From positions 124,001-188,000 of the forward strand of contig NZ_CP072453.1 of assembly GCF_019343475.1 (NCBI RefSeq): a stretch of DNA of 64,000 bases, read 5' to 3'. Position numbers and translations under genes: made by a program. Below, piece after piece: positions 31,990 through 42,091 of the stretch; the stretch's first letter is position 1; every line of letters starts with the position of its first letter. Under the pieces are notes generated by a model that searched no databases, was not told where the DNA came from, and saw only the letters and a program-made list of their open reading frames with translations. The DNA is from Providencia sp. R33 (GTDB lineage: Bacteria; Pseudomonadota; Gammaproteobacteria; Enterobacterales; Enterobacteriaceae).

Positions 31990-34904
31990 GAGAGGGCCTT
32001 TTTAATTTTATCTACTGTAATTGGGAATTCATAAAAACGTTTCCCCGTCGCGTGGGTGAGTGCGTTGCTGGTGGCAGGCAGGATAGGGATCATCCCCAGT
32101 TCTGCCATGCCTTTTGGCGGCGAGGTTTCAGACAGCCGCGGCAAATAATCGATAGTTTGTTGCCAAACCGCCACGTCTTTTGCACGAGGTAAAACATAAC
32201 GGTTAAAGTTCCACGTGCCGTTACCCGGGCCATCTTCATACAACGGAAGTTCTTCCATCAATGCATGTCCGATGCCCATTGCCGTACCACCTTGAATTTG
32301 CCCCGAAACCAGCTCTGGGACTATCATGGTACCGGGGTCCATAATCATATGATGGCGCATTACATCCACTTCCCCCGTCATGGTGTTGACGTTGAGCTCA
32401 ACCAAGCAACACGCAGGAGTGACCGTTGTTGGGTCTGCTTTCGCACGCTGAGTCGGCGGGTAGTACGCCATTTTACGTTTGATAAAGTGGTAGCCGCCCG
32501 TTGTCATTTGTTTCTTCAATGCATCAGGTGCGTCATCACCATAGCGAATGGATATGGCATCAAGAGGCAGGTTTTTTAACCCTACGGTTGGAATATCAAA
32601 ATCTGCGCGAGCCCATTGCCAACTAGAATAACCATGTACCGCAACCCCTGTAATTAGCCCCATTTCATGGGCGCGTTTAGCTAAAATATTGAAGGGAATG
32701 GGTTTCATACCGCCACCGCCAATCCCCTCAGGGCCAACACGAATATCTGAAAACTCAACATTTAGGCCGTTAAATGCACCGCCGCCAGGGCCTTCACTCC
32801 AAATGCTTTTTGCCGCAGGCCATAAGGTATTTTCCAGTAAAAAATGACCCGCTTGGCGCGTTCCGAAACCGATGTAGTAGACGCCACTGGATGAGCTCAT
32901 ATCTGGGATCAAGGCGGGGGTCCAGTACGGGTCGCTTTTAGCGAGTTCGTCTTGCTTTTTCTGATCGGCCCAACTGGTTTTTAACGGCAATTCCGCAAAC
33001 TCTGTGACGCCAAATTCCACCACGTCAGGGGCTTTACTGAGAGCTTGCCACACCATCACTTGTTGGGCGGTAGTTCCCCCTGTACCGATTTCTTGCATAC
33101 AGTGGCGCATGGTCAGTTTGCCATCTGCGTCAAATTCAAGGGAAAGAATAGTAGGAACGCCACTGGAGCCATACACTTGTTGAACTTGTGCAAAGCCAAC
33201 GCCATATAGTTTTCCGGGGTTTTTGGCGTCATATTCCGTTTTATTTTTCTCACGTTCGACCCAAATCGGGTGTTTTTCGGCAAGGTTTAGCATTTCCACA
33301 TTGCGCGGGTCACCGGCAATCACGCCACCTTGGGTATTCGGGTAACCTTCTAAAATAGCGTTGCGGCGGCGTAGCTCTATTGGGTCGATATTGAGGTTAT
33401 GGGCGATTTCGTCCACCATCAATTCGGTCACCGCCATAGATTGCAGCGAACCAAAGCCCCGCATTGAACCTGCCTCAACCGCTGGTGTTGCCATAGCGAG
33501 TGCGGTTAAATCTGATTTAGGGAAATAATAAATCGACTGTGCGCCACGAACCGCAACGTGAGAAACCGCAACGGATAAGTTTTCACGCCCTCCGCCATTG
33601 CAGTTATACGTACCTTTTAATACATCGAATTTACCGGTTTTTTTATCGCCAATGATGGTCACGTCCATTTCAATAGAATGGCGCTTCATACCCATTTGGA
33701 ACTGTTCATAACGGTCATTCGCCATGCGCACAGGCAGGCCATCTGCATAGAAACTGGCGACTAAGGCATAGAATGGAAAAACCGAATAATCCTTTGAACC
33801 ATAACCTACCGTTGAGCCTGTTAATAAAACAATGTTTTCAACAGTAAAGTGTTTATTATTTTTGGATAATTCTGCCGCAGCATTGACCACGCCAGCTGGG
33901 GATTGTGTGGCGGTCAAAATATGCAGAGTCTTAGTTTCGGCGTCATACCATGTATTGCAGTTATCTGGCTCCATGGCGCAAGGGTCGATAGATTGGGAAA
34001 AACCGTGGCGTTCAAGCACAAATTTGTCTGGGTTTTGGCGTGCGGCGGAAATTTCTTGCTCAATTTCCCGTGCGTAATCCATGGCTCTTTCTTGTTTATC
34101 AGGCCGTTGTTCTGCTTGATGAAGGGCTTGAATAAAGCCACCACCACGATCTTTGCGGATAACGGGGGGAACCGTGATGGCATGTTTGGGGTCATAAGGG
34201 GGCCAAACAGGTGTATTGCCATCAAAACCCCCTTTGATCCCAGAATCTTGGTAAGGGGAGAAAATTGACGGGGAAAGCGGGGTTTCTCCCCCAATTCGCA
34301 CATAGCGAGCCGCACCATAGTTTGCTGGCGGTTTAGGGCCTGTGACCGCGCCATATTTCACCGTATTCGTCGCAAAGCGTAACATACGCTGCGCCGCACT
34401 GTACTTATCAAAGTCTTGGTAAATCAAAATAGCGACGGGGTGGCCAATAATTGGCGCGGTTTCCCCTAACGGAACGAGCACATTGGTACCATAAAACCCT
34501 TTACCCATTCCTGTATCTTGGGGGATATTTAGGCCGTCACGGATCAAATCTTCTTGTAAGACAACTCTGTCAGGCTGTAAATTTGGCCCTAACATAGAAA
34601 TATCAATGCCTTCGAACGTTTTCTCTGCATCCGTAGCTTTTAACATAAAGGCATAGCTTTGTTTTGTCGGCCAGCCCGGAATATCTTTGGCTCGGTAATC
34701 ACGGGCGAAATTTTTTCTACCTGTGACTTTTTCGACGCCATCCCAACGGAAACGCGCTTTACCATTTTGCCCAATCCAGTCGGTTTTCGGTGAGTCAGAG
34801 TCCAACTCAACGGCAAGAGCGAAAGGGAGTTTACCTACCATGATGGTAATCCCTGCGATGGTACCCAATTTAATAAAATTACGTCTAGAAATATGTCCCG
34901 TCAT
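31986..34904 (-). CDS. Molybdopterin subunit of Mo hydroxylase 1, Tat-exported
   Basis: 972 residues. The start carries a twin-arginine signal (ISRRNFIKLGTIAGITIMVG), so the folded complex acts in the periplasm. The body is the xanthine oxidase large-subunit fold, IorB/aldehyde dehydrogenase branch: VEAGSMRGFGSLQSMAVTEL, then MRHCMQEIGTGGTTAQQ and VSGQIQGGTAMGIGHALMEE. The catalytic Glu is expected in PPKGMAELGMIPI near the end. Substrate unknown: purines, N-heterocycles or aldehydes are all possible. First gene of its operon. Confidence 0.9.
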   Translation of the reverse strand: MTGHISRRNFIKLGTIAGITIMVGKLPFALAVELDSDSPKTDWIGQNGKARFRWDGVEKVTGRKNFARDYRAKDIPGWPTKQSYAFMLKATDAEKTFEGIDISMLGPNLQPDRVVLQEDLIRDGLNIPQDTGMGKGFYGTNVLVPLGETAPIIGHPVAILIYQDFDKYSAAQRMLRFATNTVKYGAVTGPKPPANYGAARYVRIGGETPLSPSIFSPYQDSGIKGGFDGNTPVWPPYDPKHAITVPPVIRKDRGGGFIQALHQAEQRPDKQERAMDYAREIEQEISAARQNPDKFVLERHGFSQSIDPCAMEPDNCNTWYDAETKTLHILTATQSPAGVVNAAAELSKNNKHFTVENIVLLTGSTVGYGSKDYSVFPFYALVASFYADGLPVRMANDRYEQFQMGMKRHSIEMDVTIIGDKKTGKFDVLKGTYNCNGGGRENLSVAVSHVAVRGAQSIYYFPKSDLTALAMATPAVEAGSMRGFGSLQSMAVTELMVDEIAHNLNIDPIELRRRNAILEGYPNTQGGVIAGDPRNVEMLNLAEKHPIWVEREKNKTEYDAKNPGKLYGVGFAQVQQVYGSSGVPTILSLEFDADGKLTMRHCMQEIGTGGTTAQQVMVWQALSKAPDVVEFGVTEFAELPLKTSWADQKKQDELAKSDPYWTPALIPDMSSSSGVYYIGFGTRQAGHFLLENTLWPAAKSIWSEGPGGGAFNGLNVEFSDIRVGPEGIGGGGMKPIPFNILAKRAHEMGLITGVAVHGYSSWQWARADFDIPTVGLKNLPLDAISIRYGDDAPDALKKQMTTGGYHFIKRKMAYYPPTQRAKADPTTVTPACCLVELNVNTMTGEVDVMRHHMIMDPGTMIVPELVSGQIQGGTAMGIGHALMEELPLYEDGPGNGTWNFNRYVLPRAKDVAVWQQTIDYLPRLSETSPPKGMAELGMIPILPATSNALTHATGKRFYEFPITVDKIKKALS

Positions 34905-35284
34905 TATGTACTCCCAAATTTTATTATTAGGGGGATTTGCATTAGCGGCAGTAATAAATAGTGTGTTTGTATCATTAAATATAAGATTATTTTATGACAA
35001 ATAAACTACGTCGCATTTTGATGGTTAATATGTGATTGCTCAATTAGTTACATAAATAATATGGGTATCTATAAAGGGTTATGGGAAGTGAGTAAAGGGT
35101 TTTATACAAGAAAGTGAATAATCTTGGTGGAGTCATCTTAATTAGATAATTTTAACGAAAATCACTACCTAAAATGATTGTTTAAATTATTGGGATTAAA
35201 TAATTTTAATTATTTTAAAACAAAATCAATATGCAATAAAATATATAGCGATTATGTTTTAGATTTATTATTAATTTAAATGGG
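34905..35284. promoter_or_regulatory. Gap between the two Mo-hydroxylase operons
   Basis: About 380 bases, extremely AT-rich, with no ORF of note. It should hold the leftward promoter of operon 1. I see no clear operator; several TTAATTAT-like words recur but are expected at this base composition. Confidence 0.4.
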
Positions 35285-35313
35285 AAGCCAGACTAGTATC
35301 ATTAGTCTGGCTT
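35285..35313 (-). terminator. Terminator after Mo-hydroxylase operon 2
   Basis: AAGCCAGACTA-N7-TAGTCTGGCTT, an 11-base-pair stem just past the stop of the second cytochrome gene. Confidence 0.8.
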
Positions 35314-35322
35314 TGTGGGAGG

Positions 35323-36558
35323 TTATTGACGTAAGGCTTTAATGTGTTCAGGTGTGATATCGGCAGGTTGCCCGCCCCATTCAACACGCAAAAAGTTGAC
35401 TAACTCGCTGATTTGTTGGTCATTCAACTTATTTGCAAACCCTGGCATGCTTTGTAGACTTTGGTTATTCGGAAATTGTTGTTCCGGTAAACCATCCAAA
35501 ATAGTATTAATCAGATTGGTACTGTCTACATCACGTAATGTTGAATTGCCTTTCATTGCAACGGCAACATTTGGTTTACCGCCACCGTCATAAGAGTGGC
35601 AGCCTGAACAGGTTTCTAAATATACTTGTCGGCCTTGTGGGTTACCTTCCCCCATTTTTAATGGCAATGTAGCCGGTGGGTTGTCGCCCATCAGATAAGA
35701 GGCGATTGCGCTATTATCCTCAGGGGTTAAATGTTGCGAACTCAGGTAAATCACAGGGTGCATATCACTATAGGCTGAGCCTTGAGGGGTGATACCTGTC
35801 ATGAAAAATTGTTGTAAATCCTGTTTTGTCCAGCCCCTTGCCGCCAGTGCTTCTGGCGTAATATCTGGGGCGATAAAGCGCCCTAAAGCACCGCCTTTCA
35901 TAAAGTTATCCAACTCCATTTCCCCCAAAGCACCTCTTGGAGTGTGGCATTCGGAGCAGTGTTCCAATACGTTAACTAAATATTTCCCACGTTGCCATTC
36001 AGGGGAACTACCTTGGGAGCTATCTGGGAGTGGTTTATCATTAAAAAACAGCATGTTCCAACCAATCATTGCCATACGCTGATTGAGCGGGAAAGGTAAT
36101 GAATTTTCGGGTGGTGCGACATCCACGGCTGGGCGGCTCATCAAATAACTGTAAATTGCATCGGAATCTTCCCGTGTCATGCCCTTATAAGAGGTATATG
36201 GCATCGCAGGGTAGAGGTGCTTGCTGGGTGGAGAAATCCCTTGGGTAAGTGCTTTATAAAACTCATCTTTTGTCCAGCGACCAATCCCAAAATCCGCAGA
36301 AGGGGTTAAGTTGCTGCTGTAGATGGTGCCAAAAGGTGTATCAAGGGGAAAGCCGCCCGCAAGTGGTGCGCCGTTAGTGCTGGTATGGCAAGCTGCACAG
36401 TCACTGGCAAGAGCCAGATAACGGCCTCGTTCAATTTCTTGGGGTGTCGAGGTCACCTGTTGTACAGGGCCATCTAATGTTCGGCTTTCATACCAGTAAA
36501 GCACAGCCCAAACGACAATGATAATCGCCACGAGCCATAAAATGATTTTTTTGATCAT
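35323..36558 (-). CDS. Tri-haem cytochrome c subunit of Mo hydroxylase 2
   Basis: 411 residues with an N-terminal membrane anchor (IILWLVAIIIVVWAVLYWY) and three haem sites, CAACH, CSECH and CSGCH. It is a paralog of the cytochrome at 30092 along its whole length (shared PFGTIYSTNITP/PFGTIYSSNLTP and LYPAMPF/LYPAMPY). It starts inside the last bases of the [2Fe-2S] gene, so translation is coupled. The role is electron transfer from the Mo hydroxylase to the respiratory chain, by family. Confidence 0.9.
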   Translation of the reverse strand: MIKKIILWLVAIIIVVWAVLYWYESRTLDGPVQQVTSTPQEIERGRYLALASDCAACHTSTNGAPLAGGFPLDTPFGTIYSSNLTPSADFGIGRWTKDEFYKALTQGISPPSKHLYPAMPYTSYKGMTREDSDAIYSYLMSRPAVDVAPPENSLPFPLNQRMAMIGWNMLFFNDKPLPDSSQGSSPEWQRGKYLVNVLEHCSECHTPRGALGEMELDNFMKGGALGRFIAPDITPEALAARGWTKQDLQQFFMTGITPQGSAYSDMHPVIYLSSQHLTPEDNSAIASYLMGDNPPATLPLKMGEGNPQGRQVYLETCSGCHSYDGGGKPNVAVAMKGNSTLRDVDSTNLINTILDGLPEQQFPNNQSLQSMPGFANKLNDQQISELVNFLRVEWGGQPADITPEHIKALRQ

Positions 36559-37106
36559 TTGATTGCCTCCTTAATCAGCCCAGGAGTAGCAAGAACAACT
36601 TCACGCACCGCTTCATAGTAACGAACATAGCCTGTGCAGCGGCAAATATGGTTGTTCAGTGCCTGCTTAATGGCTTCTTCTAAGTCTTCCTCTTTAATTG
36701 GATTACGTTGAAGTTCTTCAACAAAAATAGTGGCGGCGTTGACAAAGCCCGGGGTGCAATAGCCACATTGAAAACTAAAGTTTTCGATAAAGGCTTGTTG
36801 TACAGGGGATAATTTTACATCCCCATTTTCTTCTTTCGTTGCAGCACCCTCGATGGTGCGAATGCTTTTGTTGTTAAAGAAGTGAGCGCCAGTGATGCAG
36901 GTACGAACTTCTTCACTGGTGCCAGATGGGTGGTCTAAGATCACCACACAGGCGTGGCAGATGCCTTGACCGCAGCCTAAACGTGAACCCGTTAAATCGA
37001 CGTATTCGTGAAGGAAATCAATCATCATGAGGCCTTCAGGTACATCCATTGGTCCATAAGATTGGCCGTTGATGGTTAAGGTCAGTGGAAGGAAATTTAA
37101 ACTCAT
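36555..37106 (-). CDS. [2Fe-2S] subunit of Mo hydroxylase 2
   Basis: 183 residues with the two cluster regions of the family: GCGQGICHACVV, then FQCGYCTPGF and HICRCTGYVRYYEAV. It is clearly paralogous to the protein at 31423. Both ends overlap neighbours by four bases, which implies a tightly coupled large-small-cytochrome operon. It links the Mo centre to the cytochrome subunit. Confidence 0.93.
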   Translation of the reverse strand: MSLNFLPLTLTINGQSYGPMDVPEGLMMIDFLHEYVDLTGSRLGCGQGICHACVVILDHPSGTSEEVRTCITGAHFFNNKSIRTIEGAATKEENGDVKLSPVQQAFIENFSFQCGYCTPGFVNAATIFVEELQRNPIKEEDLEEAIKQALNNHICRCTGYVRYYEAVREVVLATPGLIKEAIK

Positions 37107-39898
37107 GATAATACCTCTTGAATATCTGTAGCACGCACTGGTAGGTGCAAGAAATGGTGGCCAGTTGCATCGGCGATAGCATTGACGATAGATGAAACCA
37201 CAGGGATCATCACTACCTCAGCAACCCCTTTTGGAGGATCGGTTTCTGAGAGTCCCGGTAGGATTTCACTTGTCTGCTGCCAAACTGCAACGTCACTGGC
37301 GAGCGGAAGATGGTAACGGTTGAAGTTCCATGTTCCATTGCCGGGGCCGTCTTCATATAGAGGTAAATATTCATGGAGGGCATGGCCGATACCCATAGCG
37401 AGCCCGCCTTGGATTTGCCCTGAAACCAATTGTGGAACGATTAAATTACCGCATTCCACAACGGTATGGTGGTCAAGTAATTCAACCTGACCAGTGGCTT
37501 TATCAATGGACAACTCTGTGACAGTCGCCACCGCACTGTAGTAGGTTACACCTGCGTTATTTCTTTGCGTATCAGGGTAATAGGCTTTTTCACGATGGCA
37601 GACTTGGTAATCTTTTTCAGCAAAACGCAATGAGAGCCCATCAACGGGTAAGCGGCGCATCTCGCCTTGAATACGAAAGTCGGCTTCAGCCCATTGCCAG
37701 CGGTTAAATACGTGGCTAACCACGCCAGTTACACCGCCCATTTCAAAGGTGCGATCGATTAATCGCTGTAAGCTCAGCACTTCTAATCCATCGGCCGTTA
37801 GCCCCTCGGCGACCCAACGTGCATCTTCGCGGCGTACAACTAATGGTGCAGCTTGTCCTCCGCCAATGCCTTCTTGCCAAATTGACATTGCCGCAGGCCA
37901 CAACCCATGTTCGAACACGAGTCGTGCCGCTTCCTCGGTACTGTGGGTAAAGTAGTATGCGGAGTTACTGGCACTTGACGGTGAGCAATAATTTGGCGTC
38001 CAGAGTGGGTTTTGCGCTAAGCGGTCTTGTTCTTCCTGTGCCATGGCAAACGGGTTACCCGTTGATACCATGGGTAAAATCGACCAATCAGCGACAGAAA
38101 AGTGAGCAAGTTCAGCGGGTTTTCCAAGCCATTTTGCGCATACAACGGCTTGAGAGGTCGACATGCCTGTCCCCATTTCAGCCCCACTGTGGTAGATGGC
38201 AATTTTGCCTTCTCGCGTTAGCTCTACACGAGCAAATGATGATTCCGCGCCTGTCCCAAAGTCTTTTTGCACACAGGAAATCCCTGTACCAAAAAATTTC
38301 CCACTATTTTTGGCTTCGTAATCAGCTTTGCGTTTGGCCCTTTCGGTCCACATCGGGTGAGCTGCGCAGCGCGTTAATACTTCATCAGCACGAATAGCGC
38401 CGCCCGGGATTGCCCCTTGGGTATTTTTCATCCCTGATTTGATTAGATTGTTTAGGCGAAATTCAATGGGGTCAGCCTTAAGCAGCTTCGCCGCTTCTTC
38501 CATTAACATATCGGTAGCAGCCATGGCTTGCAGTGTGCCGTAACCTCGGGCAGAGCCTGCATCGACCGCTCGTGATGCAATACCAATTGCAGAAAGGTCA
38601 CTACGGGGAATGTAATAAATGGCTTGCGCACCTGTGGCACCCACCATTACAACGGATGGAGTAAAGTTACAGCGCCCACCACCATCGCCAATAAATGAGG
38701 CATTGAGCGCTTCAATTTTATGGGTTTTCTTGTTGACGGCTAATGTGTAATCCATATCGAAGGCATGGCGTTTGATACTGGATTGGAATTGCTCATAGCG
38801 GTCATTGGCCAGACGAATAGGTACGCCATCGCCATATAGTGTTGCCATAGCGCCATAATAAGGGAATGGGGCGTGGTCTTTTGAACCATAACCCACTGTA
38901 AAACAAGGATGTAGAAATATTTGCTTAATTGGGAACGTTGATTTAGCCAGCATTTCAGGCAATGATGCCGCCACTTCTTGCGGTGACTGAGTTGGGATCA
39001 CAAGGTGGAATGATTGCGTTTTTGCATCATACCAGCCATTGGCATTATCAGGCTCTAGAGCCGCGGTATCAATGGATTGGGTCGTATATTTACGTTTAAT
39101 CACCAACCAATCTTCAGGTGGGTTTTCCAGTTGTTTTGCCAGCTCATCAGCAAACAACATGCCTTCTTCATCCAGTTTTCCACCTTCACGGCCTTCAGGC
39201 CATACGGGAAGGTGTTTTTTCATCCCAATGGGTGAGATAGGCATGTCTTTCATACTGGAGTAAATATCTGGGTCGTAAGGATTTTCACTTCCAATACGTA
39301 CCCCTCGATAGGTGCCCCAAGGGTCGCGCTCTAATGGCCCAGTAAATGAGCCATATTGAATAATATCATCGTGGAATTTAAGCGTTTCTTTAGCAAAACG
39401 GAATTTTGCAAAGTCATGGTAAATGAGCAGTGCCACCGCTTGACCTAAGTAGGCAGGTGTTTTTCCTTCAGGAAGAAGTAAGTCTTCTCCATAAAACTCA
39501 GGGAAAGCGACACCATCTTTTTCTAAGTCACTGGCCGTCACAATACGGTCTGGCATTAAGCCATCACTGAGCCTTTCAAGGTTAAAACCTTGGTAGATTT
39601 TATCCGCTTGAGTCACTCTGAGTAAAAATGCGTGGCCTTGTTTTTTCGGCCAGTGAGGGATATCCCGTGCTCGAATGTCTCTGGCGAAAACTTTCTCACC
39701 TTGGACCTTAGAGAAAGCGTCAATACGGAATTTGATTCGCTTATCAACGGGGTTCCAGTCTGGAGACTGTAGAATTTTTTCCTCAAATAGCACATCAAAA
39801 GCGCGGCTATACAAAGGGGCGAGATACACTGAAATTCCAGCAATAACGGCACATTTTAGAAAGTGTCTGCGGGAGAGTTCGACATTGCTTTTGCTCAT
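37103..39898 (-). CDS. Molybdopterin subunit of Mo hydroxylase 2, Tat-exported
   Basis: 931 residues with a twin-arginine signal (LSRRHFLKCAVIAGISVYLA). Same fold and motifs as the subunit at 31986, for example VDAGSARGYGTLQAMAATDM, then YHSGAEMGTGMSTSQ and PPKGVAEVVMIPV with the expected catalytic Glu. The two large subunits differ at many positions around these motifs (such as the GMAELG versus GVAEVV flank), so they probably act on different substrates. First gene of its operon, divergent from the cofactor-maturation genes at 40093. Confidence 0.9.
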   Translation of the reverse strand: MSKSNVELSRRHFLKCAVIAGISVYLAPLYSRAFDVLFEEKILQSPDWNPVDKRIKFRIDAFSKVQGEKVFARDIRARDIPHWPKKQGHAFLLRVTQADKIYQGFNLERLSDGLMPDRIVTASDLEKDGVAFPEFYGEDLLLPEGKTPAYLGQAVALLIYHDFAKFRFAKETLKFHDDIIQYGSFTGPLERDPWGTYRGVRIGSENPYDPDIYSSMKDMPISPIGMKKHLPVWPEGREGGKLDEEGMLFADELAKQLENPPEDWLVIKRKYTTQSIDTAALEPDNANGWYDAKTQSFHLVIPTQSPQEVAASLPEMLAKSTFPIKQIFLHPCFTVGYGSKDHAPFPYYGAMATLYGDGVPIRLANDRYEQFQSSIKRHAFDMDYTLAVNKKTHKIEALNASFIGDGGGRCNFTPSVVMVGATGAQAIYYIPRSDLSAIGIASRAVDAGSARGYGTLQAMAATDMLMEEAAKLLKADPIEFRLNNLIKSGMKNTQGAIPGGAIRADEVLTRCAAHPMWTERAKRKADYEAKNSGKFFGTGISCVQKDFGTGAESSFARVELTREGKIAIYHSGAEMGTGMSTSQAVVCAKWLGKPAELAHFSVADWSILPMVSTGNPFAMAQEEQDRLAQNPLWTPNYCSPSSASNSAYYFTHSTEEAARLVFEHGLWPAAMSIWQEGIGGGQAAPLVVRREDARWVAEGLTADGLEVLSLQRLIDRTFEMGGVTGVVSHVFNRWQWAEADFRIQGEMRRLPVDGLSLRFAEKDYQVCHREKAYYPDTQRNNAGVTYYSAVATVTELSIDKATGQVELLDHHTVVECGNLIVPQLVSGQIQGGLAMGIGHALHEYLPLYEDGPGNGTWNFNRYHLPLASDVAVWQQTSEILPGLSETDPPKGVAEVVMIPVVSSIVNAIADATGHHFLHLPVRATDIQEVLS

Positions 39899-40092
39899 AA
39901 TAAACCCTTACACTTATTATATTGCATTTATATTATTTTATTTATCATTACTCTAAAAAGTATTACATACTGATTCAAATATCGTCTAATTGTGAATGGT
40001 TGGCAAATTAATATAAATAATAACTTGTTATCTCATTGAATATCCTTTATTTATTAAAGCACAAATAAATATACTAATGAATAATTAAAATC

Positions 40093-40656
40093 ATGAATAT
40101 TGGCATATTAATATTAGCAGCTGGTCACAGTAAGCGATTCCAAAAAGCGGGTGGAAAAGGCAGTAAATTGAATTTTTTATTAGATGAGCAAACTGTTTTT
40201 GAAAAAACGCTTTTAAATTCAATGGGAAGCAGGCTTCCAGTTCACGTGGTGACTCGTCCAGATAATCAGGGAGTTATTCATATTTGCTTACAATTTAATA
40301 TTCCATTTTCATTGTTGAATAGCGATGGATTAGGCGAGTCTATTGCGTTGGGTGTTAAAAATACCTCTCATTTAGAGGGGTGGTTAATTCATCTAGCGGA
40401 TATGCCTTATATAAGTAGTGAACTATTTATCTGTGTTGCAAATAATCTGAATCATCATCCGTTGGTTAGGCCTGTATATAACGGGTTGCCGGGGCACCCA
40501 GTGGGAATATCTGCAAGGTATTATTCAGATTTAATTCAATTAACAGGAGATGAAGGGGCAAAATCAATATTACGTCACCATTTTGTTTATGAATTAGCAA
40601 TAAATGATAAAAGTGTTATTAAAGATATTGATTATCCAGTAGTTGATAATGAATAG
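40093..40656 (+). CDS. Molybdenum cofactor cytidylyltransferase-like protein (MocA/MobA family)
   Basis: 187 residues. The nucleotidyltransferase signature LILAAGHSKRFQKAGGKGSK opens the protein; DGLGESIALGV and HLADMPYIS follow, the latter with the metal-binding Asp, and PVYNGLPGHPVGIS closes the motif set. MocA adds CMP to molybdopterin to make MCD, the cofactor form used by xanthine-oxidase-family enzymes. Position divergent to two such enzymes supports MocA over MobA, which makes the GMP form. Likely co-transcribed with the XdhC-like gene nine bases downstream. Confidence 0.85.
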   Translation: MNIGILILAAGHSKRFQKAGGKGSKLNFLLDEQTVFEKTLLNSMGSRLPVHVVTRPDNQGVIHICLQFNIPFSLLNSDGLGESIALGVKNTSHLEGWLIHLADMPYISSELFICVANNLNHHPLVRPVYNGLPGHPVGISARYYSDLIQLTGDEGAKSILRHHFVYELAINDKSVIKDIDYPVVDNE

Positions 40657-40664
40657 GAGCAAGT

Positions 40665-41675
40665 ATGCTGCGTGAAGATGTTTTTGTTATCTCTCAAGCC
40701 CTTTCTTGGGTAAAAGAAGAGCCTATTTGGTTATGTACAGTGCTAAGTACATACGGTTCTTCACCTCGCAGCCCTGGATCGCTTCTTGTTGCAAAAGCGG
40801 ATGGCCAGTATGTTGGGTCTTTATCTGGTGGTTGTATTGAAGAAGATTTTATTCAGCGAGTCCAAGATGCTAAGTACCTAAATGGTAGCCAAGTTGTTCG
40901 CTATGGTCGCGGTGGATTAGAGGCAAAAGTGAATTTGCCTTGTGATGGTAGTTTAGATGTTTTAATCGAATATTTGCCTAAGAGTGATGAAAGTGTTCAC
41001 TATCTCACTGAAATACATCAAGCACTATTGGGATATACTGCAATTAATAAAAGAGTCACCTTGCCTCAACACGGTGAAATTAGCACAGTTAAGAATCAAC
41101 AAATTCCAACTCAAATAGAGCGCGCTGGTGATGATATCCAATTTTATATTGCTGCACCGCCGCGATTAATTATTGCTGGGATCTCGAATGTGGGGATTTA
41201 TTGTGCAGATTTTGCGGCAACATTGGGGTTCGAAGTGATTATTTGTGAACACCGTGAGGATGAGTTAGTACGTTTTGCTGGGCAGCTTTCTAACCAGTTT
41301 GAAGTCATTAAATTATTTCCTGCCCGTTATTTAGAGTCGCAAAGCTGTACGCCCAATACGGCGATTGTATCTTTAACACATGATCCTCGCATTGATGACT
41401 TAACACTAATGGAGGCCGTGAATACTCCAGCGTTTTACATTGGTGCTATGGGATCAAGCCGCACGAGTGCACGCCGCCGTGAACGGTTATTGGGATCTGG
41501 TGGAATGTCGCTGGCGGAAATTGACCGAGTTCACGCTCCCATTGGCATTCCAATTGGGAGCAAAACCCCGCCTGAAATTGCGTTAGCGATAATGGCGGAT
41601 ATTGTCGCATACAAAAATGGCGTCAAGGGCCAACAAGATAAACAAGAAAAATGCCATTTATCGGCTGTAAATTAG
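40665..41675 (+). CDS. XdhC/CoxI-family Mo-cofactor maturation factor
   Basis: 336 residues. N-terminal XdhC_CoxI domain (CTVLSTYGSSPRSPGSLLV, then GSLSGGCIEEDF with the conserved Cys). C-terminal Rossmann domain (RLIIAGISNVGIYCADFAAT) ending in GAMGSSRTSARRRERL and IGSKTPPEIALAIMADI. XdhC proteins bind the cytosine form of Mo cofactor, protect the sulfurated state and insert it into the apo-enzyme. With the MocA-like gene it forms a dedicated maturation pair for the two adjacent hydroxylases. Confidence 0.9.
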   Translation: MLREDVFVISQALSWVKEEPIWLCTVLSTYGSSPRSPGSLLVAKADGQYVGSLSGGCIEEDFIQRVQDAKYLNGSQVVRYGRGGLEAKVNLPCDGSLDVLIEYLPKSDESVHYLTEIHQALLGYTAINKRVTLPQHGEISTVKNQQIPTQIERAGDDIQFYIAAPPRLIIAGISNVGIYCADFAATLGFEVIICEHREDELVRFAGQLSNQFEVIKLFPARYLESQSCTPNTAIVSLTHDPRIDDLTLMEAVNTPAFYIGAMGSSRTSARRRERLLGSGGMSLAEIDRVHAPIGIPIGSKTPPEIALAIMADIVAYKNGVKGQQDKQEKCHLSAVN

Positions 41676-41693
41676 TAGGCTGTAAACTAAAAT

Positions 41694-41715
41694 AGGGCGG
41701 TAATTTTGTCGCCCT
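41694..41715. terminator. Terminator between convergent xdhC-like and ridA genes
   Basis: AGGGCG-N10-CGCCCT with short T/A tracts on both sides. Confidence 0.7.
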
Positions 41716-41735
41716 TTACTCAATAATATTCGACG

Positions 41736-42089
41736 TTATCGTTGAACTGCCGTCACCATAATTTCTACCAGAACTTGCTCTCGCGCCATATTCGCCTCAA
41801 CGGCTGCACGTGCAGGGCTATGTTCAACAGGCATCCAGCTTTCCCAAACTGCGTTAAATGCAGCAAAGTCGCGCGGCATATTTTTAATCCATACTTGGGC
41901 AGATAAAATGCAGGTTTTATCACTTTGGCTTGCTGCTAATAAAGCATCAATTTTATCAAGAACTTCTTGAGTTTGCTGGGTAATATCGCCTGTTAAATCA
42001 CTCGGAACTTGTCCAGATAAGTACACAAGGCCGCCAAATTCAACACTGTCTGCTAGGCGCGGTTTTGGGTTATTACGTTTAATACTCAT
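41736..42089 (-). CDS. RidA-family enamine/imine deaminase
   Basis: 117 residues from the ATG at 42089, with GAGGT upstream; the open frame runs further back but only into dadA-like sequence on another frame. It has the YjgF/RidA core, including SGQVPSDLTGDITQQTQEVL, and the Arg of SPARAAVEANMA, which is the imine-binding position. The gene begins two bases after the D-amino-acid dehydrogenase stop. The pairing makes sense: the dehydrogenase yields imino acids, and RidA speeds their hydrolysis to ketoacid and ammonia. Confidence 0.88.
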   Translation of the reverse strand: MSIKRNNPKPRLADSVEFGGLVYLSGQVPSDLTGDITQQTQEVLDKIDALLAASQSDKTCILSAQVWIKNMPRDFAAFNAVWESWMPVEHSPARAAVEANMAREQVLVEIMVTAVQR

Positions 42090-42091
42090 GT

